A stretch of DNA of 64,000 bases, taken from the NCBI RefSeq assembly GCF_002742645.2, contig NZ_CP033875.1, positions 1,280,001-1,344,000 of the forward strand. The letters run 5' to 3'. This document shows positions 55,254 to 63,039 of this stretch, piece by piece. This DNA is from Caulobacter sp. FWC26. GTDB lineage: Bacteria > Pseudomonadota > Alphaproteobacteria > Caulobacterales > Caulobacteraceae. The notes under the pieces were generated by a model that did no database searches, had not been told where the DNA came from, and saw nothing but the letters and a program-made list of their open reading frames with translations. Position numbers and translations under genes: made by a program. How positions within the stretch are numbered: the first letter of the stretch is position 1; every line of letters starts with the position of its first letter.

Positions 55254-56147
55254 ATGTCCCTTCGCGACTTTGGTCTTCTGGTGCTGATCTGCCTGGTGTG
55301 GGCGGGCAGCAACATCATCTCCAAGCTGGTGGTCGCCCACTGGGGCGTGCCGCCGCTCTATTACGCGGCCGTGCGCTTTGCTCTGGTGGCGTTGCTGACC
55401 TTGCCGTGGCTGCTGCCCGCGCCTCGGCCGACCTGGCGGATGGTGCTGGTGGGCCTTCTGATGGGCGGCGGCAACTTCGCCCTCCTGTTCATGGGCTTTC
55501 AGACCGCCTCGCCGTCGGCCGCCTCGGTGGTGATCCAGGTCGGGGTGCCGTTCACGACCCTGCTGTCGGTGCTGATCCTGGGCGAGAAGATCCGCTGGCG
55601 CCGAGGCCTGGGCATCGCCCTGACCCTCCTCGGCGCGGTGGTGGTGATGTGGAGTCCCAAGGGCATCGAGCTGTCGGCGGGGCTCTGGCTCATCGTGGCG
55701 GCGGCGTTCACCGGCTCCCTGGGCGCGGTGATGATGAAGCAGATCGAGGGTGTGAAGCCGTTGCAGTTCCAAGCTTGGGTGGGCTTCTCCTCGCTCTGGC
55801 CCCTGGCGGCGATGAGCGCCTTCATGGAGCCGGGGCAGGTGGCGGCGGGCCTCCACGCTGGCTGGCCGTTCGTCGCGGCGGTGGTGTTCTCGGCCGTGGT
55901 GGTTTCGATCCTGGCCCACACGGCCTATTACGGCCTGATCCAGCGCTATGAGGCCAATCTGATCGCGCCGCTGACCCTGATGACGCCGCTCTTCACGATC
56001 GGCATGGGCGTGGTGGTCACCCACGACCACTTCGATCTGCGGATGGGGATCGGCGCGGCCCTGGCGCTGCTGGGCGTTCTGATCATCGCGCTTCGGCGGA
56101 ATCAGGTCATGCCCCTGCTGATGTCGCTGCGGAGCCGCCTGCAATGA
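55254..56147 (+). CDS. EamA/DMT superfamily transporter
   Basis: A 297-residue inner-membrane protein with ten hydrophobic segments in two EamA halves (GLLVLICLVWAGSNIISKL and, in the second, GLWLIVAAAFTGSLGAVMM). PxxYxxxR-type YYAAVRFALVAL is present. It is likely an exporter of amino acids or metabolites. ATG 55254 is used; an ATG at 55227 gives nine more residues, and neither has a strong ribosome site. It overlaps the next gene (ATGA). Confidence 0.92.
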   Translation: MSLRDFGLLVLICLVWAGSNIISKLVVAHWGVPPLYYAAVRFALVALLTLPWLLPAPRPTWRMVLVGLLMGGGNFALLFMGFQTASPSAASVVIQVGVPFTTLLSVLILGEKIRWRRGLGIALTLLGAVVVMWSPKGIELSAGLWLIVAAAFTGSLGAVMMKQIEGVKPLQFQAWVGFSSLWPLAAMSAFMEPGQVAAGLHAGWPFVAAVVFSAVVVSILAHTAYYGLIQRYEANLIAPLTLMTPLFTIGMGVVVTHDHFDLRMGIGAALALLGVLIIALRRNQVMPLLMSLRSRLQ

Positions 56148-56872
56148 GCCTGTCCCTGATCGAGGCCCCGTCGCCCAATTTCGACGCCCGCAAGGCCGTG
56201 CCCGACACGGTGATCCTGCACTATACGGGCATGGAGACCGGCGAGGCGGCGATCGAGCGCCTGCGCGATCCCGAGGCCAAGGTCAGCGCCCACTACTGCG
56301 TCGAGGAGGACGGCCGCATCGTGCGCCTGGTGGCCGAGGAGCGTCGGGCCTGGCACGCCGGCGCGGCCTTCTGGAAGGGCGTCAAGGACATCAACTCGGC
56401 CTCAATCGGGATCGAGATCGTCAATCCCGGCCACGAGTTCGGCTATCGCCCGTTCCCCGAGGCCCAGATCGCCGCGGTGATCAACCTGCTGGCCGACATC
56501 CGCTTGCGCTGGATGATCCCCGATGCCCGCATCCTCGGCCATTCCGACGTCGCGCCGGCGCGCAAGATCGATCCCGGCGAGCTCTTCCCCTGGAAGCGCC
56601 TGGCCGAGAGCGGCCATGGCCTGTGGATCGAGCCGCCGCCTTCGCCCGGCGCGCCTTTGGGCCAAGGCGAGGAGGGGACCGGCGTCTTCGCGCTGCAGGC
56701 CGGTTTGACGCGCCTGGGCTATGACTGCGCGCCCAGCGGAAAGTACGACGAATGGACCGCCACCGTCGTCTCGGCCTTCCAGCGCCACTGGCTGCAGAGC
56801 CGCTTTGACGGAATCGCCGACGGGGAGACCCGCGCCCGTCTCGTGGGCCTGCTGCGGGCGGGCGCCGACTGA
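56144..56872 (+). CDS. N-acetylmuramoyl-L-alanine amidase with peptidoglycan-binding domain
   Basis: A 242-residue Amidase_2 (AmpD/AmiD-type) enzyme that cleaves the muramoyl-peptide bond. Zinc ligands are visible: His in VILHYTG, His in GHSDVAPARKIDPG, with Asp in the same motif, and WHAG. A PG-binding-1 helix bundle covers residues about 175-240. No signal peptide is seen, so a cytosolic AmpD role in muropeptide recycling is more likely than an outer membrane AmiD role. It is coupled to the genes on both sides. Confidence 0.9.
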   Translation: MSLSLIEAPSPNFDARKAVPDTVILHYTGMETGEAAIERLRDPEAKVSAHYCVEEDGRIVRLVAEERRAWHAGAAFWKGVKDINSASIGIEIVNPGHEFGYRPFPEAQIAAVINLLADIRLRWMIPDARILGHSDVAPARKIDPGELFPWKRLAESGHGLWIEPPPSPGAPLGQGEEGTGVFALQAGLTRLGYDCAPSGKYDEWTATVVSAFQRHWLQSRFDGIADGETRARLVGLLRAGAD

Positions 56873-57468
56873 TGCATCCGGCCCCGGCTTTCCGCGTCGA
56901 GGACCGTGCGGTTCTGCTCGATTTCCTGCGCGCCCATCCGTTCGTGACGCTCGCCGCCAGCGTCGGCGGGCGGCCCTTCGTGGCCCAGTCGCCGATCGTC
57001 ATTCGCGAGCTTTCCGGCGAGATCGCGCTGGACTTCCACCTGTCGCGCGGCAACGTCCTGACGCCGCACCTGACCCAAGGCTTCCCGGCCATCGCCTTGG
57101 CGACCGGCCCGGACGCCTATGTCAGCCCCGACTGGTACGAGAGCCCCGATCAGGTGCCGACCTGGAACTATCTCGCCGTCGAGGCCGAGGGCGCGGTGGC
57201 GCCGCTGAACGACGAGGAGCTGACCGCGCTGCTCGACGACCTGTCGGCCCAGGAAGAGGCCCGGCTAGCGCCGAAGACGCCCTGGACCCGCGATAAGATG
57301 AAGGTCGGCAAGTTCGAGGCCCTGCTGCGTGGCATCATGGGCGGGCGCTTGTTCGTCGAGCGTCTGGAGGGGACCTTCAAGCTCTCGCAGAACAAGTCGG
57401 ACGCCGACCGCCTGGGCGCGGCCAAGGGCCTGGGCGACCATCCGATCGCGGGGCTGATGCGCTCCTGA
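56872..57468 (+). CDS. PaiB-type FMN-binding regulator
   Basis: A 198-residue split-barrel flavin-binding protein of the PaiB family (FLRAHPFVTLAASVGGRPFV, then HLSRGNVLTPHL, PDAYVSPDWYE, VPTWNYLAVEAEG). PaiB in Bacillus affects sporulation and protease genes, but DNA binding is not proven for most members. The ATG shares its A with the stop of the amidase. It is the last gene of the EamA-amidase-PaiB unit, followed by a repeat. Confidence 0.92.
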   Translation: MHPAPAFRVEDRAVLLDFLRAHPFVTLAASVGGRPFVAQSPIVIRELSGEIALDFHLSRGNVLTPHLTQGFPAIALATGPDAYVSPDWYESPDQVPTWNYLAVEAEGAVAPLNDEELTALLDDLSAQEEARLAPKTPWTRDKMKVGKFEALLRGIMGGRLFVERLEGTFKLSQNKSDADRLGAAKGLGDHPIAGLMRS

Positions 57469-57469
57469 C

Positions 57470-57604
57470 TCCCTCTCCCAAAGGGAGAGGGCGGGGCCCG
57501 CCGCGAAGCGGTGGGAGGGAGAGGGGTTATGAGGTTTGACGGCGTGCCGGCGCGCCGTCGGACGCTATAACCCCTCTCCCCAACCCTCTCCCTGTGGGAG
57601 AGGG
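57470..57604. repeat. family-1 intergenic inverted repeat, copy 3
   Basis: About 135 bases with ends CCCTCTCCCAAAGGGAGAGG and CCCTCTCCCTGTGGGAGAGG and the inner GAGGTTTGACGGCGTGCCGG, nearly identical to copy 2 at 52348. It lies between the PaiB-like gene and the RNase P RNA. Confidence 0.9.
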
Positions 57605-57654
57605 CGCCGGTCGGATGTCTGTTGACCTCGCGGCCCGGCAAGGTCATTGAACCC

Positions 57655-58043
57655 CCGGACCAGATGGTCGGGCGGTCGCGTCGTCTTCGGACGCCGAGGA
57701 AAGTCCGGGCTCCACGGTGACAAGGCGGTGGGTAACGCCCACCGGGAGCGATCCCAGGGATAGCGCCACAGAAAGCAAACCGCCTCCCGTTCGCGGGCGG
57801 TAAGGGTGAAAGGGTGGGGTAAGAGCCCACCGCGGACCTGGTGACAGGGACGGCATGGCAAGCCCCGCCTGGAGCAAGACCGAATAGGGACCCCGCGTCG
57901 GCCTCGCGCCGACTAGGCCGTCACTGGCCGAGAGGGTCCGGGTAGGTCGCGAGAGCCGTCCAGCAATGGCCGGCCTAGAGGAATGATCGTCGCCGTCTCG
58001 CAAGAGGCGGAACAGAACCCGGCTTACAGATCATCTGGTCCAT
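57655..58043 (+). ncRNA. rnpB: RNase P RNA, bacterial type A
   Basis: The catalytic RNA that trims the 5' ends of tRNAs. The conserved CR-I block GCCGAGGAAAGTCCGGGCTC (57692 on), the ACAGAAAGCAAACCGC block, GGTAAGGGTGAAAGGGTGGG and AAGAGCCCACCGC are all present, with the 3' GGCTTACAGAT. The ends pair as helix P1: GGACCAGATGG at 57657 with ATCATCTGGTCC ending at 58041. About 385 bases, as usual for alphaproteobacteria. The ends are set from the helix and are uncertain by a few bases. Confidence 0.97.
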
Positions 58044-58131
58044 TTTCGGCGGAGGCGGGGAGCGCCCCCTCCGACGCGCGGCGACGCCGCGATCCACCTT
58101 GCCCCGTAGGCGGGAACGCAAACCGAAGTCG

Positions 58132-58158
58132 AATTGAGTGCGCTGTCACCGTTATCGA
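58132..58158. repeat. direct repeat, left copy
   Basis: The core AGTGCGCTGTCACCGTTAT matches AGTGCGCTGTCACCGTAAT at 58962-58980 at 18 of 19 bases, with weaker similarity (CGAAGTC against CGACGTC) before it. The pair flanks the low-GC gene. Confidence 0.75.
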
Positions 58159-58190
58159 CGGTTATCTGAATTCCACCTCCTGTTGAACTG

Positions 58191-58796
58191 TCAATGATGT
58201 CCAGCGTTGTCGGTGCAAATATCGCCAAGGCGTGATTTAAATATTTCAATGCGTTTGCTAATCGCAAGCGCGATTGTTGCGGAAATGAATATAAATACTA
58301 TAGCGTGAGTGTAATGATAATTATTATTGTGGGAAATTGTTAGGTGCTTCCCGAGGCCAATGTTGAACGCTACGTGAGCCGACATCGCCACCAGCACCGC
58401 GTGCCATGTCTTCCCGGTAAGTAGGCCGAATACGATCGCCGTTGCTGAGGCGACATGAAGAGCGGCTGCCGGCGCGTAGTCGATCAGGCTGTGGCCGATA
58501 TTTTGGTATCCGACCGCGCGACTTGCGAACTCGGCCACGGCAACGCCAAGCCCAGCAAAGGCAATGGCGACCAAGCCGCTGGAGCGCATCTTCAAGATGA
58601 AGCCCGCAGCACATAGCCGCGCCAACTCTTCCGCGATCGCCGACAATGCCAATGGCGAGATTGCGTAGAAATCGCTGGCGCGGAAACTATGTGGCAACGG
58701 TAGTGCTAGGCCTAAAAAGAGAAGAATAGTTGTAAGCGCAATGCTCAATAATATCCAAAATATTATTCCGATCATCCCGAAAACGCAGGAGCGCAT
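58191..58796 (-). CDS. low-GC intramembrane-protease-like (CPBP/PrsW-type) membrane protein
   Basis: A 201-residue membrane protein with about six hydrophobic helices. The candidate active-site motifs are EELARL near residue 51, a His in ALHVAS, and HVAFN (HxxFN) near residue 160, in the order expected for the CPBP/PrsW fold. Its base composition, with runs such as TATTATTGTGGG, is far more AT-rich than its neighbours, and its codon use differs, both signs of transfer. The start is taken as ATG 58796 (MRSCVFGMIG) with GGAG before it; a GTG at 58811 gives five more residues. The function is not known. Confidence 0.6.
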   Translation of the reverse strand: MRSCVFGMIGIIFWILLSIALTTILLFLGLALPLPHSFRASDFYAISPLALSAIAEELARLCAAGFILKMRSSGLVAIAFAGLGVAVAEFASRAVGYQNIGHSLIDYAPAAALHVASATAIVFGLLTGKTWHAVLVAMSAHVAFNIGLGKHLTISHNNNYHYTHAIVFIFISATIALAISKRIEIFKSRLGDICTDNAGHH

Positions 58797-58954
58797 AACT
58801 TTTATCTCCACAGAAGGGGGGGCGGTTCTCCCTCTCGTCTATTAAATTAAGTGCCGCCTAGCGTGCCTCCTGGGCGATATTTGGAAGAACTACGATGGCA
58901 GTGTGCTTAAGTTCCGACAGTTCCCTACAGCCCAGGCTCGCGCTTGGCTCGACG

Positions 58955-58980
58955 TCAATCTAGTGCGCTGTCACCGTAAT
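58955..58980. repeat. direct repeat, right copy
   Basis: The right partner of the repeat at 58132, ending AGTGCGCTGTCACCGTAAT, 824 bases further on. Together they bracket the low-GC gene. Confidence 0.75.
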
Positions 58981-59132
58981 CCGCAGCACCGACAACGGCC
59001 CTGAGCGTGCTGGCCGACAATCCCGCCGTCACGCTGGCCCTGGGTATCGCAACCATGGTGCAACTGATCCTCTCCACCCTTCTCATCTTCCTCTTCGGTC
59101 TGGCCGTGAAGCGCCGCTTCCAGATCAGCTAG
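58980..59132 (+). pseudogene. possible 3' fragment of a membrane-protein gene
   Basis: From the base after an in-frame TAA at the repeat edge, the frame is open for 50 codons and encodes a hydrophobic helix and a basic tail (LILSTLLIFLFGLAVKRRFQ) like the C-terminus of a multi-pass protein. No good start or ribosome site is seen; GTG 59007 would give 41 residues. It could also be a real small protein. The remaining gap (58812-58954 and 59133-59340) shows no other gene. Confidence 0.35.
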
Positions 59133-59344
59133 GCGACCGTCCGGCGACCCTCTGCGTCGGCTGCGCCGCCACCTCTTCCACGTGGAGAGGGTTTTCCCCT
59201 GCCTCGCAATGGGCTCAACTGACACTGCGGGCGTCGCCTAACTCATCAGTTCTGTGTATGTTCTGTGGATTAACTTTCCACCTCCGTGAGCAAGGGGTGC
59301 AACATCTTTGAAATTGCGATGAATTGCTCTGGAGTGTCATTGTA

Positions 59345-59369
59345 TCCCAGTTCATCCCATGTTAACCCA
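59345..59369 (-). promoter_or_regulatory. MraZ box array upstream of mraZ
   Basis: Read on the minus strand: TGGGT-TAACA-TGGGA-TGAAC-TGGGA, three TGGGN boxes with 5-base spacers and a 10-base period, the layout known for MraZ binding. It lies 65-90 bases before the mraZ start, fitting autoregulation of the cluster. Confidence 0.8.
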
Positions 59370-59433
59370 ATTCTCGTCGGAGCGAGGGTGGTGGCTCGCT
59401 GACCGGCTTGGGTCTGGCGGGGTTTAAGCTTCA

Positions 59434-59901
59434 GTGTTTCTCTCGACGTTCGAGAAACAGCTCGACAGCAAGCGGCGCATTGTCGTGCCGCAGGAATTCC
59501 GCGCGGCCGTCTCGGGTCCCTTTGACGGCATCTTCTGCTTCCCCTCGATCGAGGCCGACTGCCTGGAGGCGGGCGGCAAGGCGCTGTATGATCGCTATCA
59601 GGCGGTGATCGAGGAGATGCCGTTCGGCGATCCCGTCCGCACGGCGCTGGAGACCAGCATCCTGGGCGGCATGGCCCGGCTGACCTTTGATACAGCTGGT
59701 CGCATTACGCTGCCCGACCATCTGTGCGACATGTTCGGCCTTACGGATTCGGTGGCCGTCGTCGGTATGGGTGAGCGTTTTCAGATCTGGTCGCGCGAGG
59801 CCTTCCAGGCCCATCGCGCGCAGCAGCGTGATCTGGCGCGCGAAGGCCTGGCGGCCCTGCGCGCCCAGCAGCGCGCGGCCAAGTTCGGGGGCGCAGCGTG
59901 A
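59434..59901 (+). CDS. mraZ: transcriptional regulator MraZ
   Basis: A 155-residue DNA-binding protein with two AbrB-like SpoVT/MraZ half-domains ([20 protein letters not shown] and [20 protein letters not shown]). It binds repeats in its own promoter and controls the division and cell-wall cluster. The start is GTG 59434 ([11 protein letters not shown]); no better start fits, since the family begins with this motif. First gene of the cluster, overlapping rsmH by 4 bases. Confidence 0.96.
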   Translation: MFLSTFEKQLDSKRRIVVPQEFRAAVSGPFDGIFCFPSIEADCLEAGGKALYDRYQAVIEEMPFGDPVRTALETSILGGMARLTFDTAGRITLPDHLCDMFGLTDSVAVVGMGERFQIWSREAFQAHRAQQRDLAREGLAALRAQQRAAKFGGAA

Positions 59902-60833
59902 GCGCCGCGCCGCACATCTCGGTCCTGCTGGACGAGGTCGTCCAGGCGCTGGACGTCAAGCCCGGTGACGTCGTCGTCGACGGCACCTTCGGGGCGGGCG
60001 GCTATACCCGTGCGGTGCTGCCGACCGGCGCTGGCGTCGTGGCCTTTGATCGCGATCCGACCGTCCGCCAGTTCGCCGAGGGCCTGCCGGCCGATCGCTT
60101 CCGCCTGGTCCAGGCCCGCTTCTCCGAAATGCTGGACGAGCTGGGCCCGCAGAGCGTCGACGGCGTGATGCTGGATCTGGGCGTTTCGTCGATGCAACTG
60201 GACCAGGCCGAGCGCGGCTTTTCGTTCATGCGCGACGGGCCGCTGGACATGCGGATGGGCGATACCGGCCCCACCGCAGCCGACCTCGTCAACACGCTGG
60301 AACAGACCGAGCTGGCGCGCATCCTCTATGTCTATGGCGAGGAGCACGCCTCGCGCCGCATCGCCAGCTTCATCGTCCGCCGCCGCGAGGAAAAGCCGTT
60401 CGAGCGCACCCTGGACCTGGCCGAGGTGATCGAGCGCGCGGTCGGTGGCCGCAAGGGCGCCAAGGTCCATCCGGCCACGCGGTCGTTCCAGGGGCTGCGC
60501 ATCGCGGTCAATGACGAGCTGGGCGAGCTGGAGGCGGGCCTCGCCGCCGCCGAGCGGGTGCTCAAGCCCGGCGGACGGCTGGTGGTGGTCACCTTCCATT
60601 CGCTGGAGGACCGCATCGTCAAGGCGTTCCTGGCCGAGCGGGCCGGGCGCACGCCGGGCGGCTCGCGCCATGCGCCGCCGGTCCAGGCGGGCGCGGCGCC
60701 CAGCTTCCAGCTGATCTCCAACAAGGCCATCGCCCCGAGCGAGGCCGAGCTGGCCGTCAACCCGCGCGCCCGGTCCTCGAAACTGCGCGCGGCCGTTCGC
60801 ACCGATGCTCCGGTGTGGGAGGGCGCGGCATGA
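59898..60833 (+). CDS. rsmH: 16S rRNA m4C1402 methyltransferase RsmH
   Basis: A 311-residue SAM methyltransferase (formerly MraW) acting on C1402 of 16S r[16 protein letters not shown] opens the protein, the SAM motif is [12 protein letters not shown], and the family segments [20 protein letters not shown] and [16 protein letters not shown] are present. The GTG start overlaps the mraZ stop (GTGA) and the stop overlaps ftsL (ATGA). Confidence 0.97.
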   Translation: MSAAPHISVLLDEVVQALDVKPGDVVVDGTFGAGGYTRAVLPTGAGVVAFDRDPTVRQFAEGLPADRFRLVQARFSEMLDELGPQSVDGVMLDLGVSSMQLDQAERGFSFMRDGPLDMRMGDTGPTAADLVNTLEQTELARILYVYGEEHASRRIASFIVRRREEKPFERTLDLAEVIERAVGGRKGAKVHPATRSFQGLRIAVNDELGELEAGLAAAERVLKPGGRLVVVTFHSLEDRIVKAFLAERAGRTPGGSRHAPPVQAGAAPSFQLISNKAIAPSEAELAVNPRARSSKLRAAVRTDAPVWEGAA

Positions 60834-61273
60834 CGATGTCCGGCGTCTTCAATCGACGTGTCCGGGGTTTCCGCGTCGTCGAGGTCGCGGGGCTTTGCAT
60901 CCTGCTGACCCTGGTCACCACCGTCTATCTGGCCAAGACGTTCGCGGGCCGTGAGCGCCAGGAGATCGCCCGCATCGAGCAGGAGATCGAGGAGGAGGCC
61001 GCGCGCAAGCGCCTGCTGGAGGCCGAGGTTGCGCACCTCGAACAGCCTCGCCGCATCGAGCAGCTGGCGCGGATGATGCAACTGAAGCCGATCGCGCCGG
61101 ATCGTGAAATCACCGAAGACGCTCTGATCGATGTCGCGCGCCGCCGCGAGCTGCCGAAGGCGGCGGTGTCGGCCGAGCCGATCACGCCTGAGGCCTTGGC
61201 CGCCGACGCGCCTGAACCGCTGCCCGACGATGCGGCGGTTCCTGCGGCCCCCACGCCGGGGGCGCCGCGATGA
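60830..61273 (+). CDS. ftsL: cell-division protein FtsL
   Basis: A 147-residue single-pass membrane protein of the divisome: a short cytoplasmic start, a membrane helix at about residues 16-38 ([20 protein letters not shown]), then a leucine-zipper-like coiled coil ([20 protein letters not shown]). A Pro/Ala-rich acidic tail of about 40 residues (after residue 108) is longer than in Escherichia coli FtsL. Identification rests on place between rsmH and ftsI as well as the topology. Coupled on both sides by ATGA overlaps. Confidence 0.92.
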   Translation: MTMSGVFNRRVRGFRVVEVAGLCILLTLVTTVYLAKTFAGRERQEIARIEQEIEEEAARKRLLEAEVAHLEQPRRIEQLARMMQLKPIAPDREITEDALIDVARRRELPKAAVSAEPITPEALAADAPEPLPDDAAVPAAPTPGAPR

Positions 61274-63039
61274 GCCTTTCGAACCTGGGTCCTGGCGGCT
61301 TCCAGTCGCCGCTCTGGCGGTGGGTGATCGAGCGCGTCTGGCGGCTGGAGCACGCTTTTGAGCGTTCGCGCGCGGCGGCGCGTCCCGAAGACGACACCCG
61401 CATCCGTATCTTTCTGGTCATGGGTTTCTTCGGCCTGTGCTTCGTCGGCGTGAGCCTGGGGGCGGGCTGGTCGGCGTTGTTCTCGCGCGCGGGGCAGGGC
61501 AACGCCTACGCTCAGGGCGTGGAGGGCGCACGCGGCGATCTCGTCGATCGCAACGGCAAGCTGCTGGCGGTGGATCTCGCGCACTACGCGCTCTACGTCG
61601 ATCCGCGGGAGATCTGGGACGCCAAGGAAACGCGCACGGCGCTGGGCCGGGCGCTGCCGCAGGTGCCGGGCAAGCGTCTGGACAAGGTGGTGTACGGCGA
61701 TCACCGCGCCTTCGTCCTGGGCGGCCTGACGCCCGACGAGAAGGACGCGATCTTCAACCTGGGTCTGCCGGGCGTGTCGTTCGAGGAGCAGGAGCGGCGG
61801 ATGTATCCGCTGGGCGCGACCGCCGCCCACCTGATCGGCTTCGTCGACAGCGGCGGCAAGGGCCTTGCCGGCGCCGAGCGGGCGCTGGACGATCCGATCC
61901 GCCGCGCGGCGGGCGGCGAGGGCGGTCCGACCCAGCTGTCGATCGACATCCGGGTGCAGGCCGCGCTTGAGGACGAGTTGCGCAAGGCCGCAGAGGAGTT
62001 CACGCCCAAGGGCGCCGTCGGTTTGGTCACCAACGTCCACACCGGCGAGATCCTGGGTATGGCCAGCTGGCCGGACTATGACGCGAACAAGGCGGGGGAA
62101 GCCACCGACGACCAGCGCCTGAACCGCGCCGCCGCCTCGGTGTACGAGATGGGCTCGACCTTCAAGGCGTTCACCGTGGCGATTGGGCTGGATACGGGCG
62201 TGGCGACGGCGTCGTCGACCTTTGACGCGCGAGAGCCGTTCAAGCTCGGCTACCGCACGATTCACGACTATCACGCCGCCCGGGCCATCCTGACCCTGGT
62301 AGAGGTGTTCAAACACTCCTCGAATATCGGCACGGCCATGCTGGCCGAGCGGATCGGCGGCGAGCGTCTGAGCCAATATTTCACCAATCTGGGCCTGACC
62401 AAACCGGCCAAGGTGGAGCTGAAGGAGTCGGCCCGGCCCCTGACGCCGCGCAAGTGGGACCAGGACGCGGTGGCCTCGACCTCGTTCGGTCACGGCATGA
62501 ACGTCAGTCCCCTGGCCCTGGCCCAGGCGATGAACGCCCTGCTCAACGGCGGCGAGATGATGCCCCTGACCATCCGCAAGCTGCCGCCGGGCGTTCGTCC
62601 CGAAGGCAAGCGCGTGTTGTCGGAGAATACTTCGGCCGAGATGTTGAAGATCATGCGGGCCAATGTGGTGCCCGGCGAAGGGGGCAGCGGCGGCAAGGCC
62701 GACGTGCCGGGCCTGTCGGTCGGCGGCAAGACGGGGACCGGTGAAAAGTACGATCCCGCGATCCGGGGCTACAATCATCAGCGGCAGGTGTCGTCGTTCG
62801 CCGCGACCTTCCCAACGGACGGGCCGGTCGAGGCCGACCGCTACTTTGTCCTGATCCTGCTGGACGAGCCGAAGGGCAACGCCAATTCGTTTGGCTTCTC
62901 GACCGGCGGCTGGGTCGCCGCGCCGGCCGCAGGCCGGGTTATCGAACGCATCGCGCCGTTCCTCGGCGTCAAACGCAAGACCGAGCTGGTGACCATCGCC
63001 AGCCAGCCAAAGACGGCCACTCCGGAGGCGGGGCTATGA
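61270..63039 (+). CDS. ftsI: peptidoglycan transpeptidase FtsI (PBP3)
   Basis: A 589-residue septal class B penicillin-binding protein. A membrane anchor at about residues 55-75 (MGFFGLCFVGVSLGAGWSAL) is followed by the dimerisation domain (RGDLVDRNGKLLAVD) and the transpeptidase domain. The active-site motifs are STFK (about residue 297), SSN (about 343) and KTG (about 488). It cross-links septal wall with FtsW. The C-terminal tail after FLGVKRK is about 20 residues and Pro/Thr-rich. Its ends overlap ftsL and murE. Confidence 0.97.
   Translation: MSLSNLGPGGFQSPLWRWVIERVWRLEHAFERSRAAARPEDDTRIRIFLVMGFFGLCFVGVSLGAGWSALFSRAGQGNAYAQGVEGARGDLVDRNGKLLAVDLAHYALYVDPREIWDAKETRTALGRALPQVPGKRLDKVVYGDHRAFVLGGLTPDEKDAIFNLGLPGVSFEEQERRMYPLGATAAHLIGFVDSGGKGLAGAERALDDPIRRAAGGEGGPTQLSIDIRVQAALEDELRKAAEEFTPKGAVGLVTNVHTGEILGMASWPDYDANKAGEATDDQRLNRAAASVYEMGSTFKAFTVAIGLDTGVATASSTFDAREPFKLGYRTIHDYHAARAILTLVEVFKHSSNIGTAMLAERIGGERLSQYFTNLGLTKPAKVELKESARPLTPRKWDQDAVASTSFGHGMNVSPLALAQAMNALLNGGEMMPLTIRKLPPGVRPEGKRVLSENTSAEMLKIMRANVVPGEGGSGGKADVPGLSVGGKTGTGEKYDPAIRGYNHQRQVSSFAATFPTDGPVEADRYFVLILLDEPKGNANSFGFSTGGWVAAPAAGRVIERIAPFLGVKRKTELVTIASQPKTATPEAGL

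Noticed and set aside
58041..58131. GC-rich hairpin behind rnpB as a rho-independent terminator
   Set aside because: A stem can be drawn near 58052-58073 but no T tract follows, so I do not list it.
60925..62778. A 617-residue open frame on the minus strand
   Set aside because: It lies wholly antisense to ftsL and ftsI, which have full family motifs. The long frame is a product of high GC at third codon positions.
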